Shown: positions 34,473-43,887, numbered from the stretch's first letter. The stretch: DNA of 64,000 bases from Burkholderia lata (GCF_902499335.1 NZ_CABVQK010000007.1:372001-436000); one strand, 5' to 3'. The notes: a model not told the origin generated them from the letters alone. Numbers and translations are program-made.

Positions 34473-35941
34473 GCCGGCAGCGGGAACGGACGCATCGCAG
34501 CCGCTGCTTCGATCGTGCCGCGCGCGCGTCCGTCGTCGCCGGGCTGCTGTTCGCCGGGCGCGGCGCCGCGTTCGCCGAAACGTTGCCGGCCTCGTCGCCG
34601 GCCGCGGACGGCACCGCATCGACGTGCACGGCCAAGCGGCCGGCCGTGCTGTTCAACCGCTGGCAGGAAGACTGGTCGGAGCTCGCGAATCCGTGCGTGC
34701 CACGCGCACCGCTCGACGGCTTGAAGTACATTCCGCTCGGCAACGATCCGGCATCCTATCTGTCGCTCGGCGTGAACCTGCGCGAGCGTCTCGAGACCAA
34801 CGACGCGCCGCTGTTCGGCATCGGTTCCGCGCAATCGGACACGTACCTGATCCAGCGCGTCGAAGTGCATGCCGATGCGCATCTCGGCCAGCACTGGCAG
34901 TTCTTCGTGCAGTTGCAGGACGACCGCGCATTCGGCAAGAACACGATCTCGCCGGTCGACAAGAATCCGCTCGATCTCGAGCAGGCATTCGCGACCTACA
35001 CGGGTGCGCTCGGCGGCGGCACGTTCAAGTTCCGCGTCGGCCGGCAGGAGATGGCGTTCGACCTGCAGCGCTTCATCGCCGCGCGCGACGGCCCGAACGT
35101 GCGGCAGGCGTTCGATGCGGTGTGGGCCGACTACGAATACGGGAAGTGGCGCTTCATCGCGTATGCGACGCAGCCGGTGCAGAACCGCGCCGCGTCCACG
35201 TTCGACGACGTGTCGAACCGCGACCTCACGTTCAGCGGTGTGCGCTTCGAACGGCAGTCGGTGGGGCCCGGCGACCTGTCGGGCTACTGGTCGCGCTACA
35301 ACCGCAGCAACGCGCGCTTTCTCGATGCGAGCGGCGCGGAGCGTCGCGACGTGTGGGACCTGCGTTATACCGGTACGCACGGCCGCTTCGACTGGGATCT
35401 CGAAACGATGCTGCAGACGGGGACGGTCGGCAGCAGCACGATCCGCGCGTGGGCGGTCGGCTCGATCGCCGGCTACCGGCTCGACGCGCCGTGGTCGCCG
35501 CGCGTCGCGCTGCAGGTCGACGCGGCGTCGGGCGACCGGCATCCGCACGACGGGCGTGTCGGAACCTTCAACCCGCTGTTTCCGAACGGCTATTACTTCA
35601 CGCTCGCCGGCTTCACCGGGTATTCGAACCTGATCCACGTGAAGCCGTCGGTGACGCTGAAGCCGTCGCCGAACCTGTCGCTGCTCGGTGCGCTCGGGTT
35701 CCAGTGGCGCGAGACGACCGGCGATGCGGTCTACCAGCAGGGCAACGCGGTGGTGCCGGGCACGGCGGGCAAGGGCGGATTGTGGACGGGGATGTACGTG
35801 CAACTGCGGGCGGACTGGACGATCGCGGCGAACCTGATCGGTGCGATCGAGGCCGTGCATTTCCAGGTCGGCGATGCGATCCGCCAGGCGGGCGGGCACA
35901 ACGCCGACTATGTCGGGGTCGAGCTGAAGTATGGGTGGTAG
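34469..35941 (+). CDS. Outer membrane channel of the alginate-export (AlgE-like) family
   Basis: 490 residues with a signal peptide (about 1-36, ending A-F-A-E), then amphipathic beta strands to a terminal LKYGW. LGVNLRERLETNDAPLFG and VGRQEMAFDLQRFI are typical of the alginate_exp domain. No other alginate gene is present, so it probably passes another small anionic molecule. It is the last gene of the cluster and could import the substrate handled by the amidohydrolase and VOC proteins (inference). Confidence 0.82.
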   Translation: MSRQRERTHRSRCFDRAARASVVAGLLFAGRGAAFAETLPASSPAADGTASTCTAKRPAVLFNRWQEDWSELANPCVPRAPLDGLKYIPLGNDPASYLSLGVNLRERLETNDAPLFGIGSAQSDTYLIQRVEVHADAHLGQHWQFFVQLQDDRAFGKNTISPVDKNPLDLEQAFATYTGALGGGTFKFRVGRQEMAFDLQRFIAARDGPNVRQAFDAVWADYEYGKWRFIAYATQPVQNRAASTFDDVSNRDLTFSGVRFERQSVGPGDLSGYWSRYNRSNARFLDASGAERRDVWDLRYTGTHGRFDWDLETMLQTGTVGSSTIRAWAVGSIAGYRLDAPWSPRVALQVDAASGDRHPHDGRVGTFNPLFPNGYYFTLAGFTGYSNLIHVKPSVTLKPSPNLSLLGALGFQWRETTGDAVYQQGNAVVPGTAGKGGLWTGMYVQLRADWTIAANLIGAIEAVHFQVGDAIRQAGGHNADYVGVELKYGW

Positions 35942-35974
35942 CACGCGTGCCGCGGCGCGTCCGCCGGCGAATGG

Positions 35975-36496
35975 ATGCTCGATGCGTGGTGTCGAATGAA
36001 TGCGCGCGTGCAGGTGCTCGCTTTTTCGGACGAGATGCTGATCGTGCGCTGGCTTCGGCCGGGCGGTGTGGAACAGCGCTGGACACCCGGGCGCGCGCTC
36101 CGCTCGGGCCACTGCGCGCTGTCCGGCGAGAAGATCGTCTGCGGCGACGCCGTCTTCAGCCCGCGCGGGCGGGCGCCGTTCGAACCGAATGCGATGATCC
36201 TGGCGGCGGCGCTCGGCCGTCCGCGTGCGTCGACGGTCCGCCCGCACGTACAGGTGCTCGAGCGTTCGGCGCAGTTGCTGGTCGTACGCTGGGTCGAACC
36301 GGGGCGTGCGCACTTCGGCGAGCAGCACTGGAAACCCGGGCGCGCACGGCAGGCCGGTGTCTGCGTGCTGTCGGGCGCGCGGATCGCGTGCGGGGACGAC
36401 GTGTTCCGCCCGAGTGGTCGGCCGACGCCGCCGAATGCACGCGCGATGATTCTGGCCATCGCACTCGATGGCGCCGGGCTGAAGTACGGCGGGTGA
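35975..36496 (+). CDS. DUF3331 protein with two tandem domains
   Basis: 173 residues. Two copies of the DUF3331 pattern follow one another: RWLRPGG ... RALRSGHCALSGEKIVCGDAVF ... AMILAAAL (about 25-85) and RWVEPGR ... RARQAGVCVLSGARIACGDDVF ... AMILAIAL (about 103-166). The family is small, typical of Burkholderiales and without known function. Each domain has an invariant-looking pair of cysteines (G-x-C-x-L-S-G and C-G-D) that could bind a metal across the two copies. A strong terminator follows. Confidence 0.78.
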   Translation: MLDAWCRMNARVQVLAFSDEMLIVRWLRPGGVEQRWTPGRALRSGHCALSGEKIVCGDAVFSPRGRAPFEPNAMILAAALGRPRASTVRPHVQVLERSAQLLVVRWVEPGRAHFGEQHWKPGRARQAGVCVLSGARIACGDDVFRPSGRPTPPNARAMILAIALDGAGLKYGG

Positions 36497-36533
36497 CGCG
36501 GCGCGTACGTGCTTGCGTTCGCGTGTGTGCAAT

Positions 36534-36563
36534 GACAAAGGGCGGCCGAAGCCGCCCTTTGTC
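36534..36563. terminator. Strong bidirectional terminator
   Basis: Perfect 13-bp stem GACAAAGGGCGGC (36534-36546) and GCCGCCCTTTGTC (36551-36563) with a CGAA tetraloop, between the convergent DUF3331 and phosphatase genes. Confidence 0.88.
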
Positions 36564-36605
36564 GCATGCGGCCGGCGTCGCGCCGGCCGGTGCATTGCTC
36601 TGCCG

Positions 36606-38192
36606 TTACAGGTTCGGCGACAGTGCGAGCGCGTTCGTCAGGTCGCCCATCGGCTGGCCGCCGTTCGCCTTGAGCGCGTCGTCGCGCTGTTGCAGGCCCG
36701 TCAGACGCGGCAGCGAGAAGCGGCGCGTGATGAAGCGCAGGATCGACGCGGTGTCGTACTGCGTGTGGTCGACGAAACCCTTCTTCGAGAACGGCGACAC
36801 GATGAGTGCCGGAATCCGCGTGCCCGGGCCCCAGCGATCGCCCTTCGGCGGCGACACGTGATCCCAGAAGCCGCCGTTTTCGTCGTACGTGACGACCACG
36901 ACCATGTTCTTCCACTGCGGGCTCGCCTGCAGGTGGGCGAGCAGGTTCGCGATGTGCTGGTCGCCGCTCGCGACGTCGGTGTAGCCCGCGTGTTCGTTCA
37001 GGTTGCCCTGCGGCTTGTAGAACGAGACCTGCGGCAGCGTGCCCGCGTCGATCGCCTTGATGAACTCGCTGCCGTCGGTGCCGCCGTCGAGCAAGTGCTG
37101 CGCGCGGCTCGCGCTGCCCGGTGCCTGGTTCGCGTAGTAATTGAACGGCTGGTGGTGCGGCTGGAAGTTCGGCGCCGTCATGTTCGGGCCGTAGATCACG
37201 TTCGCCGTGCCGCTCTGTGCGGCTTGCAGCGCTTGGTTCCACGCGCCGCCGTACCATGCCCACGACACGCCCGCGCCGGTCAGCAGGTCGCCGATGTTCT
37301 GTTGCGATTGCGGCGGCAGCGTCGATGCGGCCGACGGATCGGCGAGGTTCGGGTCGCCGCCCGATGCCGCCTTGTTGCCGCTCGGCTGGTACGGCGGCTG
37401 CATCGTGTTGATCGCGTAGAAGTCCGGCGTCAGGTTGCCCGAGTTCACGAACTTCGGAATGCCGTCGAGTGCGGATGCCGGCGAGTTGCTCGCGAGCTGC
37501 AGCGACTTGCCGTCGGCCGCGACGGCCGAGATCGAACCGGCTGCCGGGCTCTTGTCCGCGTTCGCGTAGAACGGCGCGCACGCGCAGATCAGGTACTGGT
37601 GGTTCAGGAACGAGCCGCCGAACGCGCCCATGAAGAAGTTGTCGGCGAGCGTGAACTGCTGCGCGATCTTCCACAGCGGCAGTTTCGTCGCGTCGGCCGT
37701 GTAGTGGCCCATCACGAGGCCGCCCGAGTCGGCCCACGCGGCGAACATGTCGTTCTTGCCGCCGTTGATCTGCATCTGGTTCTCGTAGAAGCGGTGATAC
37801 AGGTCGCGCGTCGTCACGCTCATCGACGTGTTGAAGCCGTTCGGGTCGTCGATCGCGAACGGTGCGTTCGGCAGGTTCGCCGTCATCGCCTCGGTCACGG
37901 CCGGCGTGACGCCCTTCGCGGTCAGGCCGCCCCAGACCTTCGGCAGCGTCGCGAGCGGCTGGCCGTTGCGGTCCTTCTGCTGCGCGCTGGCCGCAGTCAC
38001 GTTCTGCAGGCCGTTCGCGCCCGGGAAGTTGCCGTACAGGTTGTCGAAGCTGCGGTTTTCCGCGTAGATCACGACGACGTTCTTCACCGTCGACAGGCCT
38101 TGCTGCTGCACGTCGTCGCCGCCACAGGCGGTGAGGGCGGCGGCCGCGGCAACGGCGATCGGTGTAAAGCGAATCCAGGCGTGGTTTTTCAT
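36606..38192 (-). CDS. AcpA-type acid phosphatase/phospholipase C superfamily lipoprotein
   Basis: 528 residues. The signal peptide ends in a lipobox (L-T-A-C23), so the mature enzyme is membrane-anchored, probably periplasmic. The phosphoesterase fold shows VVVIYAENRSFDNLYG at the N-terminus, ADNFFMGAFGGSFLNHQYL in the middle and VTYDENGGFWDHVSPP near the end, as in Francisella-type AcpA. It releases phosphate from a range of esters. It is divergent from a di-haem peroxidase gene with a PhoB-box-like repeat between them. Confidence 0.9.
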   Translation of the reverse strand: MKNHAWIRFTPIAVAAAAALTACGGDDVQQQGLSTVKNVVVIYAENRSFDNLYGNFPGANGLQNVTAASAQQKDRNGQPLATLPKVWGGLTAKGVTPAVTEAMTANLPNAPFAIDDPNGFNTSMSVTTRDLYHRFYENQMQINGGKNDMFAAWADSGGLVMGHYTADATKLPLWKIAQQFTLADNFFMGAFGGSFLNHQYLICACAPFYANADKSPAAGSISAVAADGKSLQLASNSPASALDGIPKFVNSGNLTPDFYAINTMQPPYQPSGNKAASGGDPNLADPSAASTLPPQSQQNIGDLLTGAGVSWAWYGGAWNQALQAAQSGTANVIYGPNMTAPNFQPHHQPFNYYANQAPGSASRAQHLLDGGTDGSEFIKAIDAGTLPQVSFYKPQGNLNEHAGYTDVASGDQHIANLLAHLQASPQWKNMVVVVTYDENGGFWDHVSPPKGDRWGPGTRIPALIVSPFSKKGFVDHTQYDTASILRFITRRFSLPRLTGLQQRDDALKANGGQPMGDLTNALALSPNL

Positions 38193-38349
38193 CCGTTGTA
38201 CTCTCTATTTCTCTCTTGTCGCGTGGGGAACCGGCGCATTCTTGTACCGCCGGTTCGCGAGGTGACCGTGGCATGTCCGGCCGAAAGCATTTTGAGGGTG
38301 CGATTTGACAGGCGGGTGTAGGCGTCCTTTCGATTACCTGTCGACGAGG

Positions 38350-38380
38350 CGTCATGTAACGGTCATGCGGCTGACATAAA
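38350..38380 (+). promoter_or_regulatory. PhoB-box-like triple repeat with downstream -10
   Basis: GTCAT at 38351-38355, GTCAT at 38362-38366 and GACAT at 38373-38377 are spaced exactly 11 bp, the period of a Pho box (consensus CTGTCAT repeats). A -10-like CATAAA follows at 38375-38380, and the peroxidase ATG is 37 bp further on. Phosphate control of a phosphatase region is plausible but not shown. Confidence 0.45.
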
Positions 38381-38416
38381 CTCCGGCCGCTCCTGAACCC
38401 ACTTTCCGACGAATCG

Positions 38417-39802
38417 ATGAAGCCTCGCCAACCGACAGCCGGCGCGTTCGCGCGTTCGTGGCTGCACCTGACCGGCGCGCTCGCGCTGGCCACCACGCTT
38501 GTAACCCTTGCCGGCTGTGACGGACAGCCGGGGGCGGGGGCGCCGCCCGGGCAGTCCGCGAGTGCCGCGAGTGCGCCGGGCGCCGCCAATGTGGTTGCGT
38601 CCGCAACGGTTGCCGCCAGCGGCGCGGTGGTCGAGACGAACCAGCCGCAGACGCGGGCACAAGTTTACGAAGGCGTGCGCCGGATGACGGCGCTCGGCAA
38701 GCAACTTTTCTTCGACCCTACGCTGTCAGGTTCCGGCAAGCTCGCATGCGCGTCGTGCCACAGCCCCGATCACGCATTCGGCCCACCCAACGCGCTGGCC
38801 GTGCAGTTCGGCGGCGACGACATGAAGCGCCCCGGTTTTCGTGCGGTGCCGTCGCTCAAGTACCTGCAGGGCGTGCCGCAGTTCACCGAGCACTTCCACG
38901 ATTCCGACGACGAAGGCGACGAGAGCGTCGATGCGGGCCCGACGGGCGGCCTCACGTGGGACGGCCGGGTCGACACGGGCGCCGAGCAGGCGCGCATTCC
39001 GCTTACGTCGCCGTTCGAGATGAACAGCTCGCCTGCGAAGGTGGCGCAGGCCGTGAAGGCCGCGCCGTATGCGGACGAGTTCCGCGCGGTGTTCGGCGTG
39101 AAGGTGCTCGACGACGATGCGGCCACGTTCAAGGCCGTGCTGCGCGCGCTCGAGACGTTCGAGCAGACGCCCGAACTGTTCTCGCCGTACACGAGCAAGT
39201 ACGACGCGTATCTCGCCGGCCATGCGCAGCTCACGCCGGCCGAATTGCGCGGCCTGCAGTTGTTCAACGACGAGAAGAAGGGCAATTGCGCGAGCTGCCA
39301 CATCAGCCAGCGCGCACTCGACGGCACGCCGCCGCAGTTCAGCGATTTCGGGCTGATCGCGATCGCGGTGCCGCGCAATCGCGCGCTGCCCGTCAATCGC
39401 GACCCGCGCTTTTACGATCTCGGCGCGTGCGGCCCCGAGCGCACCGACCTGAAGGGCCGCGACGAATTCTGCGGGCTGTTCCGCACGCCGTCGCTGCGCA
39501 ACGTCGCGCTGCGCAAGACGTTCTTCCACAACGGCGTGTATCACACGCTGGAGGACGTGATGCGCTTCTACGTCGAGCGCGACATCCATCCGGAGAAGTT
39601 CTATCCGGTCGTGCACGGCAAGGTGCAGATCTATGACGACCTGCCCAAGCGCTACTGGCCGAACATCAACCGCGAGGCGCCGTTCGATCGCAAGCGCGGC
39701 GAACAGCCCGCGCTGAACGCGGCCGAGATCAAGGACGTGATCGCGTTCCTGGGTACGCTGACTGACGGATATCAGCCAACGGCCGCGCCGGCCGGCCACT
39801 AG
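38417..39802 (+). CDS. Di-haem cytochrome c peroxidase (MauG/CcpA family) lipoprotein
   Basis: 461 residues. Lipobox L-A-G-C34 gives a membrane-anchored periplasmic protein. Two c-type haem sites are present, C111-A-S-C-H115 and C291-A-S-C-H295, with FRTPSLRNVALRKTFFHNG typical of bacterial peroxidases. It would reduce hydrogen peroxide with electrons from cytochrome c, or act as a MauG-like oxidase. It is paired divergently with the phosphatase lipoprotein. An acidic insert (HDSDDEGDESVD) at about 156-167 is unusual and may bind cations. Confidence 0.9.
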   Translation: MKPRQPTAGAFARSWLHLTGALALATTLVTLAGCDGQPGAGAPPGQSASAASAPGAANVVASATVAASGAVVETNQPQTRAQVYEGVRRMTALGKQLFFDPTLSGSGKLACASCHSPDHAFGPPNALAVQFGGDDMKRPGFRAVPSLKYLQGVPQFTEHFHDSDDEGDESVDAGPTGGLTWDGRVDTGAEQARIPLTSPFEMNSSPAKVAQAVKAAPYADEFRAVFGVKVLDDDAATFKAVLRALETFEQTPELFSPYTSKYDAYLAGHAQLTPAELRGLQLFNDEKKGNCASCHISQRALDGTPPQFSDFGLIAIAVPRNRALPVNRDPRFYDLGACGPERTDLKGRDEFCGLFRTPSLRNVALRKTFFHNGVYHTLEDVMRFYVERDIHPEKFYPVVHGKVQIYDDLPKRYWPNINREAPFDRKRGEQPALNAAEIKDVIAFLGTLTDGYQPTAAPAGH

Positions 39803-39913
39803 AAGGCGGCGCCGACGGCACGCATGCTATCCTCGCTCGCTGACAGGCGCAGTGTGCGTGCCGGTTCGCCGGCATGCACTGCGCCGTTCGATCGAACATC
39901 CAAGGAGAACAAC

Positions 39914-40300
39914 ATGTCGATGCGTGCATCCCTTTCCGTCGTCACGCGCGTGCTGGCCGGCGCCGCGTGCGCTGCCGCGATGCTGCCCGCCCATGCGCAG
40001 AACAACCTGAACTTCCTGAACGACACGCCGCTCAGCTACTTCAGCAAGACCGACCGTGCGTCGCTCTCCAAGGCTGTCGTGCAGGTGCGCGACGAAGGCA
40101 AGGACGGCGAGACCACGACGTGGCAAAGCAGCGGCCGCGGCACGCAGATCGATGCGAAGCTGACGCCGACCACGACCGAGACGGACGGCAAGACCTGCCG
40201 TGAAATCGCCACCGACATCACCGCGAAGGGCCAGACGATGACGCTCAAGCCCGTCTATTGCAAGACCGGCGCGGGCAAGTGGCAGCTGCAGAAACGCTGA
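39914..40300 (+). CDS. Small periplasmic protein with a 17-kDa surface-antigen-type domain
   Basis: 128 residues. Signal peptide 1-28 ends A-H-A-Q. The mature part resembles the C-terminal domain of the COG4520 surface antigens (GKTCREIATDITAKGQT ... VYCKTGAGKWQL), with two conserved cysteines that may form a disulfide. AAGGAG lies eight bases before the ATG. Function unknown; possibly envelope maintenance. Confidence 0.7.
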   Translation: MSMRASLSVVTRVLAGAACAAAMLPAHAQNNLNFLNDTPLSYFSKTDRASLSKAVVQVRDEGKDGETTTWQSSGRGTQIDAKLTPTTTETDGKTCREIATDITAKGQTMTLKPVYCKTGAGKWQLQKR

Positions 40301-40311
40301 GCACGCGCGTG

Positions 40312-40782
40312 ATGAAGCGGGGCGGCGCGCCGCGCACGGTGTCGTGCGGCGTCGTGATCCTCGATGCGGCCGGCCGCGTGTTCCTCGCGCACGCGACGGA
40401 TACCACGCACTGGGACATCCCGAAGGGGCAGGGCGAGCCCGGCGAGTCGCCGGCCGACGCGGCGCTGCGCGAACTGCTCGAGGAAACCGGCATCGCGTTC
40501 GCGCCGGCCCGGTTGCTCGATCTCGGGCGCTTCGCGTACCGGCACGACAAGGATCTGCACCTGTTCGCGGTGCAGGTGGCCGAGGGCGAGATCGATCCCG
40601 CGCACTGCACGTGCACGTCGATGTTTCCGAGCCGTCGCGACGGCTCGATGATTCCCGAGATGGATGCGTACCGCTGGACCATGCCCGGCGACATCGATAC
40701 GTATGTGAGCCGCAGCCTCGCGCGGCTGTTTCGCACGAAGCTGCCGCTCGCGGATTTGCATCGGCGGTTGACGGGCGGGTGA
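40312..40782 (+). CDS. Nudix hydrolase
   Basis: 156 residues with an intact Nudix box: G-x5-E then REL-L-EE-T-GI within residues about 42-64, so Mg-dependent cleavage of a nucleoside-diphosphate-X substrate is expected. SCGVVILDAAGRVFLAHAT leads in. It begins 11 bp after the preceding small exported protein and may share its transcript. Exact substrate cannot be read from sequence. Confidence 0.87.
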   Translation: MKRGGAPRTVSCGVVILDAAGRVFLAHATDTTHWDIPKGQGEPGESPADAALRELLEETGIAFAPARLLDLGRFAYRHDKDLHLFAVQVAEGEIDPAHCTCTSMFPSRRDGSMIPEMDAYRWTMPGDIDTYVSRSLARLFRTKLPLADLHRRLTGG

Positions 40783-40838
40783 ATGAGCGCGGCGGCTTCC
40801 GCTGCCCCGTGACCTGGCTTCGCTTCGAAGCACGCAAC

Positions 40839-40866
40839 AAAAAACCGGCCCTGGAGCCGGTTTTTT
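40839..40866. terminator. Bidirectional intrinsic terminator between the Nudix gene and glnS
   Basis: Perfect 11-bp stem AAAAAACCGGC (40839-40849) and GCCGGTTTTTT (40856-40866) with a 6-nt loop and T-runs on both strands. A second small hairpin (GCGGCTT-gcg-AAGCCGC, 40881-40897) lies on the glnS side. Confidence 0.92.
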
Positions 40867-40919
40867 ATGGTCACGCGACAGCGGCTTGCGAAGCCGCGCG
40901 TCGCGCGCGAAGCACGCCG

Positions 40920-42629
40920 TTACGCTGGCTTGCCCCAGCTGTCGCGCAGCCCGACGATCCGGTTGAACACGGGCTTGCCCGGCTTCGAGTCGACACGATC
41001 GGCGACGAAGTAGCCGTGACGCTCGAACTGCAGGCGCGTTTCCGGTGCGATGTCGGCATTGCCCGGCTCGACGTACGCCTGGACGATCTTCTTCGAATCG
41101 GGGTTCAGCGCCTCGAGGAAGTTCGCGCCGCCCGCGTCCGGATGCGGCTCCTTGAACAGGCGGTCGTAGATTCGCACTTCGGCCGGCTGCGCATGCTTCG
41201 CGCTGACCCAGTGGATGTTGCCCTTGACCTTGTACGTGTTCGCGCCTTCGGTGCCCGACTTGCTGTCCGGGAAGTAGTTGCAGTGCACGGCCGTCACGTT
41301 GCCGTCGGCGTCCTTGTCGAAGCCCGTGCACTCGATCACGTAGCCGTAGCGCAGGCGCACCTTGTTGCCCGGGAACAGGCGGAAATAGCCCTTCGGCGGG
41401 TTCTCGACGAAGTCTTCGCGCTCGATCCACAGCTCGCGCGAGATCGGGAACGTGCGCACGCCGCGATCCGGGTGGTGCGGATGCACGGGCGCCGTGCACG
41501 CTTCCTCGAGGTCTTCCGGGTAGTTGTCGATCACGAGCTTCAGCGGATCGAGCACGGCGACCGTGCGCGCGGCCTTGTCGTCGAGGTCGTCGCGCAGCGC
41601 GCCTTCGAAGATGCTCATGTCGATCCACGAATCGATCTTCGTCACGCCGATCCGCTCGCAGAACAGGTGGATGCTCTCCGGCGTGAAGCCGCGGCGGCGC
41701 ACGCCGACGATCGTCGGCATCCGCGGGTCGTCCCAGCCGTCGACGTGGCCTTCGGTGACGAGCTGCAGCAGCTTGCGCTTGCTGGTGATCGCGTACGTGA
41801 GGTTCAGCCGCGAGAATTCGATCTGTTGCGGCAGCGGGCGCGTGAACTTGCCGGCTTCCGCGAGTTCGTTCAGCACCCAGTCGTACAGCGGGCGGTGATC
41901 CTCGAATTCGAGCGTGCACAGCGAATGCGTGATGCCTTCGAGCGCATCCGAGATGCAGTGCGTGTAGTCGTACATCGGGTACACGCACCATGCGTCGCCG
42001 GTGCGATAGTGGTGCGCGTAGCGGATCCGGTAGATCACCGGGTCGCGCATGTTCATGTTCGGCGAAGCCATGTCGATCTTCGCGCGCAGCACGTGTTCGC
42101 CTTCCTTGAACTCGCCGGCCTTCATGCGGCGGAACAGGTCGAGGTTTTCTTCGGGCGTGCGCTCGCGGAACGGCGACGGCTTGCCGCCTTCCGTCAGCGA
42201 GCCGCGGTTCGCGCGCATTTCATCGGCGCTCTGGCTGTCGACGTACGCCTTGCCGCGCTGGATCAGCAGCTCGGCGAACTCGTACAGCTTGTCGTAGTAG
42301 TCGCTCGCGAAGTACTGGTGATCGACCGCGTCCTTGCGCCAGTCGAAGCCGAGCCAGCGCACCGCGTCGACGATCGAGTCGACGTACTCGACGCTTTCCT
42401 TTTCCGGGTTCGTGTCGTCGAAGCGCAGGTGGCACACGCCGCCGTAGTCGCGCGCGACGCTGAAGTTCAGGCAGATGCTCTTGGCATGGCCGATGTGCAG
42501 ATAGCCGTTCGGCTCGGGCGGAAAGCGCGTCTCGACGCGGCCGCTCCATTTGCCGGTGCGGTTGTCGTCGTCGATGATGTTGCGGATGAAATTGGAAGCC
42601 GCGGGGGCGTCGTTGCGTTCGGTGCTCAT
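40920..42629 (-). CDS. glnS: Glutaminyl-tRNA synthetase
   Basis: 569 residues, class I synthetase charging tRNA-Gln in the cytoplasm. The HIGH motif appears in [20 protein letters not shown] and the KMSKS equivalent in [26 protein letters not shown] follows the first. The C-terminal anticodon-binding beta-barrels are complete. Length is as in other proteobacterial GlnS. The start MSTERNDAP at 42629 is preferred; the frame stays open upstream without a good RBS. Confidence 0.96.
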   Translation of the reverse strand: MSTERNDAPAASNFIRNIIDDDNRTGKWSGRVETRFPPEPNGYLHIGHAKSICLNFSVARDYGGVCHLRFDDTNPEKESVEYVDSIVDAVRWLGFDWRKDAVDHQYFASDYYDKLYEFAELLIQRGKAYVDSQSADEMRANRGSLTEGGKPSPFRERTPEENLDLFRRMKAGEFKEGEHVLRAKIDMASPNMNMRDPVIYRIRYAHHYRTGDAWCVYPMYDYTHCISDALEGITHSLCTLEFEDHRPLYDWVLNELAEAGKFTRPLPQQIEFSRLNLTYAITSKRKLLQLVTEGHVDGWDDPRMPTIVGVRRRGFTPESIHLFCERIGVTKIDSWIDMSIFEGALRDDLDDKAARTVAVLDPLKLVIDNYPEDLEEACTAPVHPHHPDRGVRTFPISRELWIEREDFVENPPKGYFRLFPGNKVRLRYGYVIECTGFDKDADGNVTAVHCNYFPDSKSGTEGANTYKVKGNIHWVSAKHAQPAEVRIYDRLFKEPHPDAGGANFLEALNPDSKKIVQAYVEPGNADIAPETRLQFERHGYFVADRVDSKPGKPVFNRIVGLRDSWGKPA

Positions 42630-42869
42630 GCGGATGGCGTCAGGTTGTGTCGGCGCGTCGCGCCGGTTTAATCCCGTGATTCTACCTGACCGGGGTCCGT
42701 CCCGCGCGGCTGGCGGCATGGCGGGGGCGGGTTTCGACCGATTATCTCGATATTGTGTCGGCTGTAACACGACGTAAATCGGATTGCCCGGGCCGTTTGG
42801 CGTTGCCTATGATGGCTTCACCGATTCAATGCCGCCGTTCGGGTTGCCGCGCGGCCGGAGGAAACAAAA

Positions 42870-43082
42870 ATGATGATGAAGAAGACCACGTTTATCGTTC
42901 GTACCGCCGTGATCGTCGCGGCCCTGTCGCAACTTGGCGCATGCGCGATGACGCATACGCAGCGCAATGCCGGTATCGGCGCGGCCGCTGGCGGCGCGCT
43001 CGGCTACCTGGTGACGGGCGGCCCGCTCGGCACGGTCGCGGGCGCCGCGGCAGGCGGTATCGTCGGCGCGAACGTGCGCTGA
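42870..43082 (+). CDS. Small glycine-zipper lipoprotein (OsmB-like)
   Basis: 70 residues: lipobox L-G-A-C25, then a glycine-zipper segment (GIGAAAGGALGYLVTGG ... GAAAGGIVGANV). Such proteins insert in the outer membrane envelope; OsmB-type genes are often stress-induced. GGAGG is present about ten bases before the three consecutive ATGs. Confidence 0.82.
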   Translation: MMMKKTTFIVRTAVIVAALSQLGACAMTHTQRNAGIGAAAGGALGYLVTGGPLGTVAGAAAGGIVGANVR

Positions 43083-43098
43083 CCGATGACATGACGCG

Positions 43099-43117
43099 AG
43101 CCGCCTGCCAGGCGGCT
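43099..43117. terminator. Short hairpin after the glycine-zipper lipoprotein
   Basis: A 7-bp stem AGCCGCC/GGCGGCT with a 5-nt loop (43099-43117), 16 bases past the stop codon. No T-run, so only a possible terminator. Confidence 0.4.
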
Positions 43118-43260
43118 TGCCGTCCGGTCGCGACGCTGCGCTCGACGCGTCCCGACCCCACGCACATCCTTCCGGTTTCAGACAGGCAGCATCAGGGAGG
43201 AACGGGTGTGCGACACTGCGCCGACGCACCATAACGATTTCACTCGTCGACGCACTTTCC

Positions 43261-43815
43261 ATGAGCCCATTCCCCGTTCTCGTCCTGCCGGGCTACGCCA
43301 ATTCGGGCCCGCTTCACTGGCAGAGCCGCTGGGAGCGTGCCGATGCACGTTTCTCGCGCGTCGCGATGCCGGACTGGGACCGGGCGTTCCGCAACGGCTG
43401 GTGTCTCGCACTCGATCGCGCGGTCGAAGCCGCGCGCGGGCCGGTGCTGATTGCCGGTCACAGCCTCGGCACGCTCACCACCGCGTGGTGGGCGACGCGC
43501 TATGCGCGCCCGGCCGCGCTCGCGAAGGTGCGCGGCGCGTTACTGGTCGCGCTGCCTGATCCCGACGGTCCCGCGTTTCCGGTCGATGCGCACGGCTTCG
43601 GGCCCGTGCCGTACGAACGGCTGCCGTTTCCGACCTGCGTCGTCGCCAGCAGCGACGATCCGTATGGCTCGCTCGCGTTCGCCCGCACCTGCGCGAACGC
43701 ATGGGGCAGCGCATTCCACGATATCGGCCCGCGTGGCCACATCAACGCGGACAGCGGGCTCGGCGACTGGCCCGATGCACGCGGCTGGCTCGACGCGCTC
43801 GCCCGTCGCGATTGA
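43261..43815 (+). CDS. RBBP9/YdeN-type serine hydrolase
   Basis: 184 residues, minimal alpha/beta-hydrolase. VLVLPGYANSGPLHWQSRW is the family's opening strand and loop, IAGHSLGTLTTAWW the nucleophile elbow, ASSDDPYGS the acid and GPRGHINADSG the histidine. The substrate is unknown. The gene stands between the lipoprotein and a convergent CoA-transferase gene. Confidence 0.86.
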   Translation: MSPFPVLVLPGYANSGPLHWQSRWERADARFSRVAMPDWDRAFRNGWCLALDRAVEAARGPVLIAGHSLGTLTTAWWATRYARPAALAKVRGALLVALPDPDGPAFPVDAHGFGPVPYERLPFPTCVVASSDDPYGSLAFARTCANAWGSAFHDIGPRGHINADSGLGDWPDARGWLDALARRD

Positions 43816-43887
43816 CGGCGCGGCGTGGGGCGGTGGTTGGGGCCGCTGCCACCGCTGGCCCGTCCGCACCCGTGCCTGCCGCCGAGT

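Noticed and set aside
34469..35941. Alginate biosynthesis locus suggested by the AlgE-like channel
   Set aside because: No alginate polymerase, epimerase or lyase gene is present; the channel belongs to a cluster of unrelated enzymes.
43830..43855. Possible terminator between the RBBP9-type hydrolase and the CoA-transferase gene
   Set aside because: Only a 7-bp GCGGTGG/CCACCGC stem with a 12-nt loop in very GC-rich DNA and no T-run; too weak to list.
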